A DNA stretch of 64,000 nt from the NCBI GenBank assembly GCA_963931925.1, contig OZ007575.1:36465850-36529849 (forward strand), in the 5' to 3' direction. Within the stretch, counting starts at the first letter, position 1. The number at the start of each line of letters is the position of its first letter. A program made the translations under genes and the position numbers. A model generated the notes under the pieces. The model saw nothing but the letters and a program-made list of their open reading frames with translations. It did not search any database and was not told where the DNA came from. This document shows positions 36,030 through 47,115 of this stretch, piece after piece. This stretch comes from Onchidella celtica. Taxonomy: Eukaryota > Mollusca > Gastropoda > Systellommatophora > Onchidiidae.

Positions 36030-37180
36030 GAGGGGAGGGGGTGAATACCTTTAGCCCGTCATTTTTTTGTTACAATAATTATTTTATGTAGTTTATCAAT
36101 TACACATATTTTTTATTTTTTTTTGAATTTTGCCCTCGTGTTATGGACTGTTAACACTAGGCCTACATTTACTTTCTTTCGTCAGCTACATTAATAGATA
36201 ATTGATACGGACAAGAGGAAGGGAAAGAGGGCGGGGTGTGTAGAATGGGATGACAATAGTGGGCGGGTGACGTCGAGGGCGGGTGTTGGCTCCCATGAAA
36301 GTATTTAACCGGGGGGGGGGGGGGCACAGATTTATCATCACGGGTAATGTTAGCTAGTCTTATCACAAGATATCAATAGTGAGCTCCCTTTCAATTTTTC
36401 TTTACTGATTTCTGTCCAGCCCTCGCCCACTGCTGAGCCTGTTAGCCTGTGAAGATTGTTTCTCTTTGTTCCAAATGACGGATAGATTGATGGCATTTGC
36501 TATTAACGTATTATAAATTTTCCACGTCCGTGACAACTGTCAGTCTCATGTTTTAACTTGTTTTGGTTAAAATATGTGGAGTCGGGAAACCTGGGGTACA
36601 ACTCAGTGGTCTTGCCCACAACATCCGCTCCGTTCCGCTTTTTTACGGGAAATGACGTATGAAAAACTAATTCTTGGCCTCTGCTCTGCATACTTGTCCA
36701 CAGCGTCCTTTCCGCTCCACTCCTCACTGCTATTGGGGCAAAGAGAGTTTTATTTTTTTCCGTAACGAAGCGGGGCGGTGGCGGATGCTATGGACCAGAG
36801 CACTTAAACATCCAGCAATGCAAAACTACAGACCATTCTGCACAAAACCAGCGGCAGGCGAACGGGCAAGAATTCACTCGGCATTCCGGCAAATTTGCCG
36901 CTGGCAACCAGTGTTCTCTCTGTGCATCTCGAAGGATAGAGAGGCTTAATTTCCACCCGCACAAGCAACCTGCTTTCACTGTGTGCACCCCTTTAGAACA
37001 GTTTAAATTAGTCGGCAGGAAGTGTTGGCGTCACGGGTCATGAGCTCGTTAAAAAAAAAGGGATAGGAGATAACAGCCAGTGACACAAAGCAAGCTCAGA
37101 AACGAGTTCAGTTTGGTGCCATTTCACTGCCAAGAAACGAGTGCATTGTACTGTAAATTATTTGAGGAAATATTCTAAAT

Positions 37181-37181
<1 letters not shown>

Positions 37182-37229
<48 letters not shown>
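37182..37229. repeat. (AG)n microsatellite
   Basis: About 48 bases of uninterrupted GA. Confidence 0.95.
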
Positions 37230-37231
<2 letters not shown>

Positions 37232-37942
37232 TCAGACTGTAATAGTTGATGTAAATTTCAGCACGTTCTGACAGGGAGAGTTAGGTTATCTGAATTGCTA
37301 CCCTTTAAAAAACGAAACTGTTTCGAACGGTTGTAGAAATGAATGAAAACAGGATCCGATGAACAGTTAACATTAACGTTTAATAACTGTAGATGAACAC
37401 TGGATATCTCACAACTTACTTACGGGGAAGGCACGCAGATCTACTTACAAAAACTTAGACTGGATTTTGCACACACACCCTCACTCGCTTGCCATCCTTA
37501 TATACCCATCCAGATAGAACGTTCACGAACGGGAAATCCAGAAACTACGGGATGCATGAAGGCCACCCAAATCGCACTTAGACACGTCACAGAATTGCGT
37601 CACTCCAAGGCCAACCTAGCGCAACTACTCCAACATGAATGATATAGTACGTTCTCGACTGACCTACAGTAAACAAATACGTCACACAGTCAGACATCAG
37701 AGAGAAGTAAAAACTAGCACACGAGGGGTCGCCGAGGGTTGCGGACAACATTGTTAACCCGTAGGACGCTACACAGACATACACACAGACAGACACAGGG
37801 AGAGAGAGAGCGAGAGATGCCTGGTGGGAAGATAATGCCAAGCATCTCATCTGGTTAATAAACAAATAAATAAATAAATAAATAAATAAATAAAAACTCA
37901 GAAGGAATAAATACATGAAACTAATAAAAGCCATGTGTGAGA

Positions 37943-39217
37943 TGTCACAAATCCCAGACTGGGAGATGTAATAAGTTATGACAGGACAACAATCACGAAC
38001 GAACAAGTTTAACACTTAACAGAACAACCCATCAGACTCACACATTTATTAAACATAATTATACAGATAATAGCGCAATTACATACATTATATTATTGAA
38101 TTTAACTGCCGTACAACGGCCTTATTCCCACATGCACTCTTCCTCGGATCCACAACCCGGTAGTACTTCCTAAAGACACTTCGGCCTCAGCCTCTCCCCT
38201 CAGGGTCTTAATAGCACATTAATAATTCACTGGCACCCAGTCTCTCAATATCACCTTCCTATTGCCATAACACCTTAGCATTCCACTAGCACCTCAGCAG
38301 GGCAATAGCACATTATCATTTCAATAGCCCATCAACATGGCAATGGTACATTATCATTTCAATAGCCCCTCAACATGGCAATAGTACATTATCATTTCAA
38401 TAGCCCATCAACATGGCAATAGTACATTATCATTTCAATAGCCCATCAACATGGCAATAGTGCATTATCATTTCAGTTAGCACATTCACGCTCATATCTA
38501 CGTCCCTGTCCGTGGCCAGACTGCCACGACTTTATGTGCCTCTACTGTCCTGCACCGACAGCCTCACTCTTGGCCTATGTGTAGCGTCCGGCCCTATGCT
38601 GGCCTATCCCCTGTGCTCACCGAGGTGGCTCTTTGGCCCGTCCCCGACACCTACAAGAATAACATTACATTGGTATAATACCATACCATTTCTAATCACT
38701 TCACCCCTCATTACAACCCATGAAGCGTACACACAATAGTTCACATTTCACTCACCAAACCTCTTACGGTAACACACCTCCATCGTAGTACACAATACTC
38801 ACTCGTGCTACAAATCCATGAACTCAACTTTCATCTATCGCTCATGGCGCACATTGCTATATCCAATATCAAGGACTTCCACATTCCTCACATATACTTA
38901 TTTACATCATGGTAATAGACGAATATAATACATCAATCATAATTATCAATCATCGTTTCACCTACCAGTCATCACTGGAAAAACTCTACTCCCAAGTCTT
39001 CCGACTGCTCTCCTTATGTTCGCCCTCTGGAGCTTTCTCCTACGTCCGCTCTCTTAGACGTCTTAGTGTGCAGTGATAGTAATACAGCGCCCTCGCCTCA
39101 TTCAGACCCCCCACCACTCATAACATGCACGCTTTTCCCTACCTCTCTACGTGCGTTAATTTTACTCTCCTCCTTTCCCCCCCTAATTATTAACTATCGC
39201 TCACTCCACTCGTGACA
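37943..39217 (-). repeat. 3' LTR (1275 bp) of the Gmr1-like element
   Basis: Same length as the other LTR with no indels noticed. Contains four tandem units of 38 bases (CATTATCATTTCAATAGCCC core) at about 38305-38475. The duplicated copy at 44928-45098 has the same units. Confidence 0.95.
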
Positions 39218-39572
39218 TCATCCCCCACCCCAAAAAAATTAATGCAATTAATTTCAAATCGCATCAAGATGAGTGTCAACGAGTGAGCGTGAGCAATACT
39301 CACATAAAAATGACCTACCCATGCCCCTAGCACATAAAATACCGGAATCAGGGGAAAATATGGGGATCAATATGCCCTGCACTATGCATATATGTATCAC
39401 ATCATCAATAGCTAACTAAACAGAATACTTAATACAGAATCAAAAACCAATCAACCTATCAACCATTCTTCATATCATATTTATAATGTCAATATTTTAA
39501 AGTCGACGACTCATTCACACAGATCCTGTCAATGTTCCTGTCCTCCGATGTATAAGCTCCTGAACTCTTCCC

Positions 39573-40718
39573 CTAGGCTCGACTAAGGTAGTCGGCGATA
39601 TGATTGCTGGTTCCTGGAATTGGTTGAATAACGAAGGTATACGGCTGCAAAGCCAATGCCCATCTAGACAAGCGTGGGCTGGACGAACGATTCTTCGACA
39701 AAAATGTCAGTGGCTTGTGGTCTGTCTGGATACAAAATTCTCGTCCCATGAGATAACGTCCTAATTTCTGGACGGACCACACAATGGCAAGACACTCACG
39801 CTCTATCACAGAATACTTTCTTTCTCTCTGCAATAACTTCCTACTGACATAACATACAGGATGGAAACATTCGTTCTTCTCCTGTAGAAGACAAGCGCCG
39901 ACACCAGAGTCCGACGCATCCGTTCTGAGGATAAAATTAGATCGAAAATCGGGTAATATCAGAATGGGTGACGATGATAATGCTGTCACCAAATTATCAA
40001 ATGCTGTCTGACATTCAGACGTCCACTGGACCTTATCGGGTTGTCCCTTCTTAGTAAGGTCAGTAAGAGAAGATGACAAGGAGGAAAAATTTGGAATGAA
40101 CTTTCTGTAATAATTTAAAATTCCCGCTAAGCTTCTGACTTGTTTCTTTGTTTTAGGGATTTGCAACCCTACTAATTTGTCAATTTTTGTTACTTCAGGT
40201 CTCTGAACACCTCTACCCACGATATGTCCTAAGAATACTATCTCTGGACATACCAAATCCATCTTTGCGGGTTTAGCAGTTAACCCAAAATGACGTAATC
40301 GTTTAAAAATTACTGTTAGTGTCTGAATATGATCAGACCATGTCGACGTATGACATGCTATATCGTCAAAGAATGACATGACATTAGGTATGTCCTTCAA
40401 CACCAGTCTCATTAATCGTGCAAACGTCGCTGGCGCGTTTACCAACCCAAATGGCATGACCTTAAATTGGAATAATCCAATGGGCGTTTGGAACACCGTG
40501 TATTGTTTAGACTCCTCAGTAAGAGGGATTTCCCAATAACCTTTCGTTAAATCTATCTTGGAAAACCACGTGGACCCGGCCAATGAAGCTATTAGTTCTT
40601 CCTGAAACGGAATAGGCTCCCTATCGCCTACCGTAATAGTGTTCAATCTTCGAAAATCAATACAGAACCGCACCGATCCATCAAGTTTTTTCACGAGGAC
40701 GATGGGTGATGAGCACGG
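39573..40718 (-). CDS. Gmr1-like element RT and RNase H
   Basis: The frame continues in phase from the Pol frame upstream after a single TAG at 40719-40721. Reverse transcriptase motifs are VRFCIDFRRLN, FSKIDLTKGYWEIPL, FKVMPFGLVNAPATF and the catalytic SFFDDI. The linker has LGHIVG and AGILNYYRKFIPNFS. RNase H has FILRTDASDSGVG (D), ERECLAIVW (E) and IQTDHKPLTF (D). The C-terminus is TSNHIADYLSRA, so Pol ends with RNase H and nothing follows except the 3' non-coding region. All catalytic acids are present. Expression would need readthrough of the TAG or an intact source copy. Confidence 0.9.
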   Translation of the reverse strand, partial: PCSSPIVLVKKLDGSVRFCIDFRRLNTITVGDREPIPFQEELIASLAGSTWFSKIDLTKGYWEIPLTEESKQYTVFQTPIGLFQFKVMPFGLVNAPATFARLMRLVLKDIPNVMSFFDDIACHTSTWSDHIQTLTVIFKRLRHFGLTAKPAKMDLVCPEIVFLGHIVGRGVQRPEVTKIDKLVGLQIPKTKKQVRSLAGILNYYRKFIPNFSSLSSSLTDLTKKGQPDKVQWTSECQTAFDNLVTALSSSPILILPDFRSNFILRTDASDSGVGACLLQEKNECFHPVCYVSRKLLQRERKYSVIERECLAIVWSVQKLGRYLMGREFCIQTDHKPLTFLSKNRSSSPRLSRWALALQPYTFVIQPIPGTSNHIADYLSRA

Positions 40719-42575
40719 CTATGTTGATGGTTCTATCACATCTAACTTCAACATTGACTCAACTTCCTTTATAACTCTATCTCTCGAAGAAAAAGGCATC
40801 GGATAAGGTCTAAGAGATACTGGCTTATCCGAAGTCAACTTTATTTGGTGCTGGATCACTGTAGTGCGACCCGGCAAATCCGTAATAACATCCGGGAATG
40901 ACGCTAACAGGGTCTTAAGTTCCCTACCCCTTGAACTCGTAAGGTCAGGGTTAATTTTTACGTCCCTGTAACCTTGTGTCGGAGTTAACTCCGGCAATTG
41001 AATTTGTAACTCTTCCTGCGCCTCGGTGTCGCTTACGTCACAGTCCAACTGGTCTACGACCCCCGTACAAGCAATAGAGAAGACACTCTCCCCTGGTTTC
41101 GTCTGTGCACACAGATACTCTGGTCTCTCATAAAATCTCTGTAGCATATTAACATGGAAAACCTTACTCGTTCCATCAATGTGGATAGCGTAATCTACCT
41201 TTGAAACAACTCGCTCAATAACATAAGGACCTTTCCATGTCACCAATAACTTATTATGGTCCATAGGTAATAACAATAGGACCTTGTCTCCTGGCTTAAA
41301 AATTCTCAGTTTGGAACCTCTATCTTTATAGTCTTTGGAACCTTTATAGTCTTTTGCTCTCTTCGAAGCGATACTAGACGCTTCTTCCGCAATATTCTGA
41401 CGAGGAGTCTGGGGTGTACGACCCTTATGCGTCGTCTTTTGGCACGCACTGCACGTCTTACAATATAACCGTACATCTCTGTCGATGGATGGCCAGTAAA
41501 AATTCTTAAGAACCCTTTCTTTGGTTCTAGCTATACCCATATGACCCGCTAATGGGACATCATGTGCCAAATGCAATACTGTTGCGATTAGCAACGCTGG
41601 CACAACGACCTGCTTTAAAATGGAGGCCACCGTTCCATACTTACGGAACAGAATGCCCGCCTGAATAACAAAAGAAGACGAGCCGTTCTTATATTTCCTT
41701 GTTCTCTCCGTTCGCGCCTCCTCAAAACATGGACTCAATGATGGGTCCTCGATCTGCAATCTCGCCAAGCGCTCTGGCGTGACATCTAGGTTGACCGCTG
41801 GCGTTGCCAAAGGTCTAATCTTACTTTTATCACCTACCTGTCGACGTGTCTCGACTGCGGCACAAAAGTCAATACCTTTTGATTGCGACCATGCCTGCAC
41901 ATTCTCCTCGGAAGGGGAACCTACCCGAGATACATTACCAATGATGAGCTGGGCGCCTGGAAAGCAACCAACGACTGCTTCGACTTCCCCGCTAAGGAAA
42001 GGCGTATCTATCACTATCTTTGCCATGGGTAATTTCTCTATGGCCCCTGAAAATTGGATGCACGGGACAGTCTCACCTGTAAGCTGTGAATCCCGTATGC
42101 AGTCACTATGCACTCCCACAACGGTAGATCCTGTATCTCGTAAAACCGAGACCGGTTCGTCCCCAACAAATCCCGGATAAACCCTAAGACCACCTCCTGT
42201 ATGACATGAATTTATAACGGGGATCTTTCTCCCACAAGGCAAAACACCGGAAGATAATAACTTCTCACAACTGGGACACTTAGAATACTGTCCGCCTCCG
42301 TTGTCCGATGTAACACACGCAGCCGCATGCTGAAATTTATTAGGGGAACATGGAGTGGAGCTACCGTGATTGCCATCCACGTTCGCCGCTATCCTACCTG
42401 CAGGGCAATTCACGCTGATGTGATCTGCTCTTCCGCAGTTCCAACGCTCCGCGGCCCTACAATCGCGTGAAAAATGCCCCACGCGTCCGCAAGTCCAACA
42501 TTCCGCTCCCCGTGCTCCGCTAGACCTGGGTCCCCGTGACCCATCGCGACCGGAACTAAAGTCGGTCATCGGCAA
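40719..42575 (-). CDS. Gmr1-like element zinc knuckle, protease and core-deleted integrase
   Basis: Begins with a zinc knuckle CWTCGRVGHFSRDC, followed by a degenerate second one with the first Cys replaced (RWNCGRADHISVNC). Protease has VLRDTGSTVVGV. Integrase has the HHCC region (HLAHDVPLAGH to CKTCSACQK). Then the sequence jumps from GRTPQTPRQ (about 41400) to an integrase C-terminal region with KPGDKVLLLLP and VTWKGPYVIERV. The central DDE core, usually some 200 residues or more, is absent, yet the frame is kept. A small internal duplication (KDYKGSKDYKDRG) lies near the junction. The frame ends at TAG 40719 in the RT N-terminal region (LDVIEPST). The upstream Gag frame overlaps by 20 bases in another phase. 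Confidence 0.88.
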   Translation of the reverse strand: MPMTDFSSGRDGSRGPRSSGARGAECWTCGRVGHFSRDCRAAERWNCGRADHISVNCPAGRIAANVDGNHGSSTPCSPNKFQHAAACVTSDNGGGQYSKCPSCEKLLSSGVLPCGRKIPVINSCHTGGGLRVYPGFVGDEPVSVLRDTGSTVVGVHSDCIRDSQLTGETVPCIQFSGAIEKLPMAKIVIDTPFLSGEVEAVVGCFPGAQLIIGNVSRVGSPSEENVQAWSQSKGIDFCAAVETRRQVGDKSKIRPLATPAVNLDVTPERLARLQIEDPSLSPCFEEARTERTRKYKNGSSSFVIQAGILFRKYGTVASILKQVVVPALLIATVLHLAHDVPLAGHMGIARTKERVLKNFYWPSIDRDVRLYCKTCSACQKTTHKGRTPQTPRQNIAEEASSIASKRAKDYKGSKDYKDRGSKLRIFKPGDKVLLLLPMDHNKLLVTWKGPYVIERVVSKVDYAIHIDGTSKVFHVNMLQRFYERPEYLCAQTKPGESVFSIACTGVVDQLDCDVSDTEAQEELQIQLPELTPTQGYRDVKINPDLTSSRGRELKTLLASFPDVITDLPGRTTVIQHQIKLTSDKPVSLRPYPMPFSSRDRVIKEVESMLKLDVIEPST

Positions 42576-43584
42576 AGGTCACAAATCGCCCTCGGCCATT
42601 ACCGCGACCTAGCCCTCCTGCTCGGTCAAACTTACCGGATCCATATGCAGGTGATTGGTGATACCCCCTACGTTGCCCCTGGGCTTGCCCATTATAGGCA
42701 CCACGCTGACGCGACCTGTCTTTATGTCCTGTCGGCGACCCCTCAACCACGGCGACGTAACCAGCATCCTGCACGTACGCCCTCGCGACTGGTTTGGACG
42801 GATGTGCCGTACGGTATGCTTCCGCCAACTTAGACGCCTCCTGCACCGTCGCGGGTTCGTTTTCTTTCAGGAAAGCCACCAGATCTTTATGGCACGACGC
42901 GTACAGCTGGTCACGGATCATTAGGTCTTTCAATTTAGCAAAATCCGCGCCCACATGCGCCAAGTCCATCCAGTTCGTGAAATATTCTGTTAGTCTCGCG
43001 ACGAAGGCAGCAAAGTCCTCCCTGGTATCCGCACGTGCTCGCCTAAACTGCTCCCGGAAATATTCCTCGGTACGCGCAAATCGGCGAAGCAGCAAAGACT
43101 TCAGCTTATCATAATCATGTACGTCTTCGCGCTGTAGCTCTTTAAAGTAGGTTAACGCTCGCCCCTGCAACAAGGAAGCCAGGTACGTGGACCATAATTC
43201 CTTATTTTCCCCCCATTGCAGTTGTGCGTTCAGTTCGAACCTGTAAAGGAAGGCGTCTATGTCGTCCTTCCGGTCGTCGAACGTAGGCAGCTTAATTCTA
43301 ACGCCACCTTTATTTTGCCCCTGCCGCTCAACTGTTTCCGTTGGCGCATTCTTCTTGCTTTCCAATTCTGCGATTCTTATTCGCGCGTCTGTCTCCCGCT
43401 CTTGAGCTTCTATCTCCTTTAACTTTAACTCCCTCTCCTGCTCCTTATCCTTAGCCTGTCTCTCCCTATCTTTAGCACGCTCATCGCGCAACTCCGCCTG
43501 CTGCTCTGTAATCCAGCTACGCAGCTCCGCGCCCTCAAGGCCAAGTTCCGTACCTAATTTCATCAGTTGCTGGAGCTCCGCCAT
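42556..43584 (-). CDS. Gmr1-like element Gag
   Basis: 342 residues from ATG 43584 (MAELQQLMKLGTELGLEGA). The N-terminal 100 residues are a highly charged coiled-coil-like region (ERQAKDKEQERELKLKE). A capsid-like region follows, with FDDRKDDIDAFLYRFE and a LQGRALTYFKELQ segment typical of retrotransposon capsids. The C-terminus is rich in G, R and Q. No zinc knuckle is inside this frame; the knuckles are at the start of the next frame, so a frame change near 42560-42575 would add them. A 980-base leader separates it from the 5' LTR. Confidence 0.88.
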   Translation of the reverse strand: MAELQQLMKLGTELGLEGAELRSWITEQQAELRDERAKDRERQAKDKEQERELKLKEIEAQERETDARIRIAELESKKNAPTETVERQGQNKGGVRIKLPTFDDRKDDIDAFLYRFELNAQLQWGENKELWSTYLASLLQGRALTYFKELQREDVHDYDKLKSLLLRRFARTEEYFREQFRRARADTREDFAAFVARLTEYFTNWMDLAHVGADFAKLKDLMIRDQLYASCHKDLVAFLKENEPATVQEASKLAEAYRTAHPSKPVARAYVQDAGYVAVVEGSPTGHKDRSRQRGAYNGQAQGQRRGYHQSPAYGSGKFDRAGGLGRGNGRGRFVTFADDRL

Positions 43585-44565
43585 TTCACAGATTTATGGT
43601 TATACAACTTGCAATACAATCTACTGTCTATGTACTTATAATACCCGCCGTATCCCGAGACCTGAACTTATGCCACTACAATGACAAGCACTATTTTCAA
43701 ATGCAATTCAGAAGCACACCTAACTAAACATTCTATAACATACTATCTCTAACTAATTCTACGTTCATAAAATGTATTGCACTATTAAATAACAAAAGCG
43801 AAAAGAGATGACAAGAATGAGGAAATTCAGAAGAAGAACCACAAGGACATCAAAGACAACGAACCAGACTAGGACAAGCTTCTAAAAAAAAATATGAGAA
43901 AAAAAAAATTCAACCTAACTACGCCGATTACACTACAAGGTACGAACAAGAACAGAGTCTGAAAAAAAAGAACGTATCTACAGATAGGTAGGAAGAGGGA
44001 CAAGAGAATACGTCTTCCTGCAGAACAGAGAAGATATCGACGCTACAACTAAACACTAACAAAGCCCTACAGAATGTTCACCGTGATGAACGAAGTTCCA
44101 AGTTTATCACACCTTTTTTTAAAAGGATAAACTAGGTTCAACACAGCAAACGAAAACAGCAAAAACAGAGAAAAAGACAGATTAAAGGAACAGCCCACAA
44201 TCCAGGGCACAAAAATTTTGACTTTTACTTAACTTTCACTCAGCGTTTTATTTAACTTGACGTATGCCGGAGCTCTGGCTGCTTGTCTCCTCAGGCTGGC
44301 ACACACACTCTCTGCAGAAATTTAAGTACACATTAATACCTATTCATAAAAATACATACATCAATACATATTCATAAATATACATAAATTATACCATCAT
44401 GAAATTTCCATTCATCCCACGAACAAAGACAGCACAAATTCCTACCACAAGATAAGTACTACGTGGACAAAAACTAAAGTAACAATTGCCCACTGAAAAA
44501 TACCTACTAACTAACTACAACTAAATATTACGAAAATGGACGAGTCACAACGGACGAGCCCCCAG

Positions 44566-45840
44566 TGTCACAAATCCCAGACTGGGAGATGTAATAAGTT
44601 ATGACAGGACAACAATCACGAACGAACAAGTTTAACACTTAACAGAACAACCCATCAGACTCACACATTTATTAAACATAATTATACAGATAATAGCGCA
44701 ATTACATACATTATATTATTGAATTTAACTGCCGTACAACGGCCTTATTCCCACATGCACTCTTCCTCGGATCCACAACCCGGTAGTACTTCCTAAAGAC
44801 ACTTCGGCCTCAGCCTCTCCCCTCAGGGTCTTAATAGCACATTAATAATTCACTGGCACCCAGTCTCTCAATATCACCTTCCTATTGCCATAACACCTTA
44901 GCATTCCACTAGCACCTCAGCAGGGCAATAGCACATTATCATTTCAATAGCCCATCAACATGGCAATGGTACATTATCATTTCAATAGCCCCTCAACATG
45001 GCAATAGTACATTATCATTTCAATAGCCCATCAACATGGCAATAGTACATTATCATTTCAATAGCCCATCAACATGGCAATAGTGCATTATCATTTCAGT
45101 TAGCACATTCACGCTCATATCTACGTCCCTGTCCGTGGCCAGACTGCCACGACTTTATGTGCCTCTACTGTCCTGCACCGACAGCCTCACTCTTGGCCTA
45201 TGTGTAGCGTCCGGCCCTATGCTGGCCTATCCCCTGTGCTCACCGAGGTGGCTCTTTGGCCCGTCCCCGACACCTACAAGAATAACATTACATTGGTATA
45301 ATACCATATCATTTCTATTCACTCCACCTCTCCTTACAACCCATGAAGCGTACACACAATAGTTCACATTTCACTCACCAAACCTCTTACGGTAACACAC
45401 CTCCATCGTAGTACACAATACTCACTCGTGCTACAAATCCATGAACTCAACTTTCATCTATCGCTCATGGCGCACATTGCTATATCCAATATCAAGGACT
45501 TCCACATTCCTCACATATACTTATTTACATCATGGTAATAGACGAATATAATACATCAATCATAATTATCAATCATCGTTTCACCTACCAGTCATCACTG
45601 GAAAAACTCTACTCCCAAGTCTTCCGACTGCTCTCCTTATGTTCGCCCTCTGGGGCTTTCTCCTACGTCCGCTCTCTTAGACGTCTTAGTGTGCAGTGAT
45701 AGTAATACAGCGCCCTCGCCTCATTCAGACACCCCACCACTCATAACATGCACGCTTTTCCCTACCTCTCTACGTGCGTTAATTTTACTCTCCTCCTTTC
45801 CCCCCGTAATTATTAACTATCGCTCACTCCACTCGTGACA
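44566..45840 (-). repeat. 5' LTR (1275 bp) of the Gmr1-like element
   Basis: Transcription would start here on the minus strand. The sequence just inside (44565 leftwards) is the Pro-tRNA-like primer site. The near identity to the other LTR shows recent insertion. Confidence 0.95.
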
Positions 45841-46689
45841 TGAGACCTTCCCCGGGTAGCGCCAGGCACCCACCTGATAAATACTCAATAAATTCATAAA
45901 TAATCTATTATATACAGAGAGAGAATAATTGTATGATAACGAAGGACATTAATTTCGCCTGTCTCCACAAAGTCGATCTAAAGTGCTTTACAATGAAAAT
46001 GTGACATCTCTCTTTAGCAGCGCCGTTCTGAGCTCGTTGAGCTTATATGAAGACTACGGGGAAAGAACGTGAGTTGTCGCAAATTGCATGTTTTTATGGT
46101 TACCTGCCTCGGTTCTTCGTCATATCTTTAGCTTTGTTCCCCTCTCACCAATTAATTGAAAAACAACCGTTGTCCAGCAACAGGAGCAAACTAAGATGAG
46201 GCATCCTGTCTTCAACCCCAATGGACTTTCAAAGTTTAAAGTGCGAATTTCTCCAAACCTTCATTTTGTGACAACCGACATTTTTCCCTTGTAGTCTTCA
46301 TTTAGTTGTCAGTTGAAATGCCTGCCAGTAGTGAGTTATAGTAATCCAATCTGGCAATAATGAAAGCTGACGCTAGAGGTTTTGTAGCACGTACCATTAG
46401 ATACGGCATCATTAACCCTTTCGATGCCAAAGCAGTATTGCTGTAATTTTTTTGTTTTTGTTTTTAGAGTCCTTGTTATTCATTAATTTGTTATTTTAGA
46501 TAGGTCAATAGGAACTTTTAAAGCCAAATTTATCAAATATCTAAAAATTCGCAATTGTATTAGACAAACGCGCAGCCAGTGGACAAGGGATTTTTCATGC
46601 CAATACCCTGTCGGCATTCAAAAGGTTAATGTGTCTATGTTTACCACTGTATATTCGGTCAGTAAAATTCTGTTTATCTCTTGTCTTAG

Positions 46690-46739
46690 AATCCAGAGTG
46701 AGAAGACGGCGCAAATCTGAATTTGCTCACCCGGGCAAG
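46690..46739 (+). CDS. Rab effector gene, exon 5
   Basis: A 50-base exon between CTCTTGTCTTAG and AAG|GTAATT. It enters with two bases to complete the codon left by exon 4 and leaves in phase 0. It encodes a basic stretch, ESRVRRRRKSEFAHPGK. No domain is recognised; it continues the polar region. Support comes from splice signals, phase and composition only. Confidence 0.6.
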
Positions 46740-46764
46740 GTAATTAATCATCCTTGACACTTTC

Positions 46765-47115
46765 ATTTATCCATTGCCTTACTGTTCATTCACCTATCCA
46801 TTCATCCACGTGTACATTGGTCCTTCAATCCATCGTTCATTCATCTATCCATTAATTCATCCTACTGTCCACCCCTTACCCTTTCATTCACCCTTCCAAT
46901 ATCCATCCATCTGTTTTCACGTACCTTGGTCCATCCACCCATCGTTTATTCATTTAACCACCACCCGTCTACCCTATAATTAATCCATTCTTCTTTCATT
47001 CATCCATCCACTGTCCATCCATCTGTTCATGTGTACCTTCTACCATCCATCCATGTGTCCATCCATCCATCCATCCGCCCTTTCAATCCATCCATATGCA
47101 TCCATGTGTCTGTCA
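46765..47115. repeat. Degenerate (CCAT)n microsatellite
   Basis: Long imperfect run of TCCATCCAT/TTCATCCA units; the purest part is about 47043-47078. Confidence 0.9.

Larger units (their letters stand above)
37943..45840 (-). mobile_element. Complete Gmr1-like Ty3/Gypsy LTR retrotransposon
   Basis: A 7898-bp element on the minus strand, antisense to the host gene. Two 1275-bp LTRs (37943-39217 and 44566-45840) start TGTCAC on the minus strand and end with CA; about eight base differences were seen by eye. Target duplications TGAGA lie at 37938-37942 and 45841-45845. The primer site just inside the 5' LTR reads CTGGGGGCTCGTCC, like the Pro-tRNA site of many retroelements. The polypurine tract GGGGTGGGGGATGA adjoins the 3' LTR. 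Gene order is Gag, protease, integrase, RT, RNase H: integrase comes before RT, as described for Gmr1-like elements, unlike ordinary Ty3/Gypsy. The integrase catalytic core is missing. Confidence 0.9.
34724..46689 (+). other. Intron 4, hosting a 7.9-kb LTR retrotransposon
   Basis: GTAAGC donor; CTCTTGTCTTAG acceptor. Besides the LTR element (37943-45840) it contains ATTT runs (34961-34984), T-runs, an AC microsatellite (35951-36029), an AG microsatellite (37182-37229), an AAAT run (37860-37893) and a G-run (36310-36324). The stretch 36400-37080 holds short open frames on both strands but no recognised protein. Confidence 0.7.

Noticed and set aside
36503..36949. Candidate coding region on either strand
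   Set aside because: Overlapping short frames on both strands with no motif or splice support.
38512..38739. Identical 75-codon frames in both LTRs (also 45135-45362)
   Set aside because: They lie within the LTRs, on the strand opposite the element genes, and are duplicated simply because the LTRs are.
42645..43114. Plus-strand frames within the intron 4 element
   Set aside because: They are shadows of the minus-strand Gag gene.
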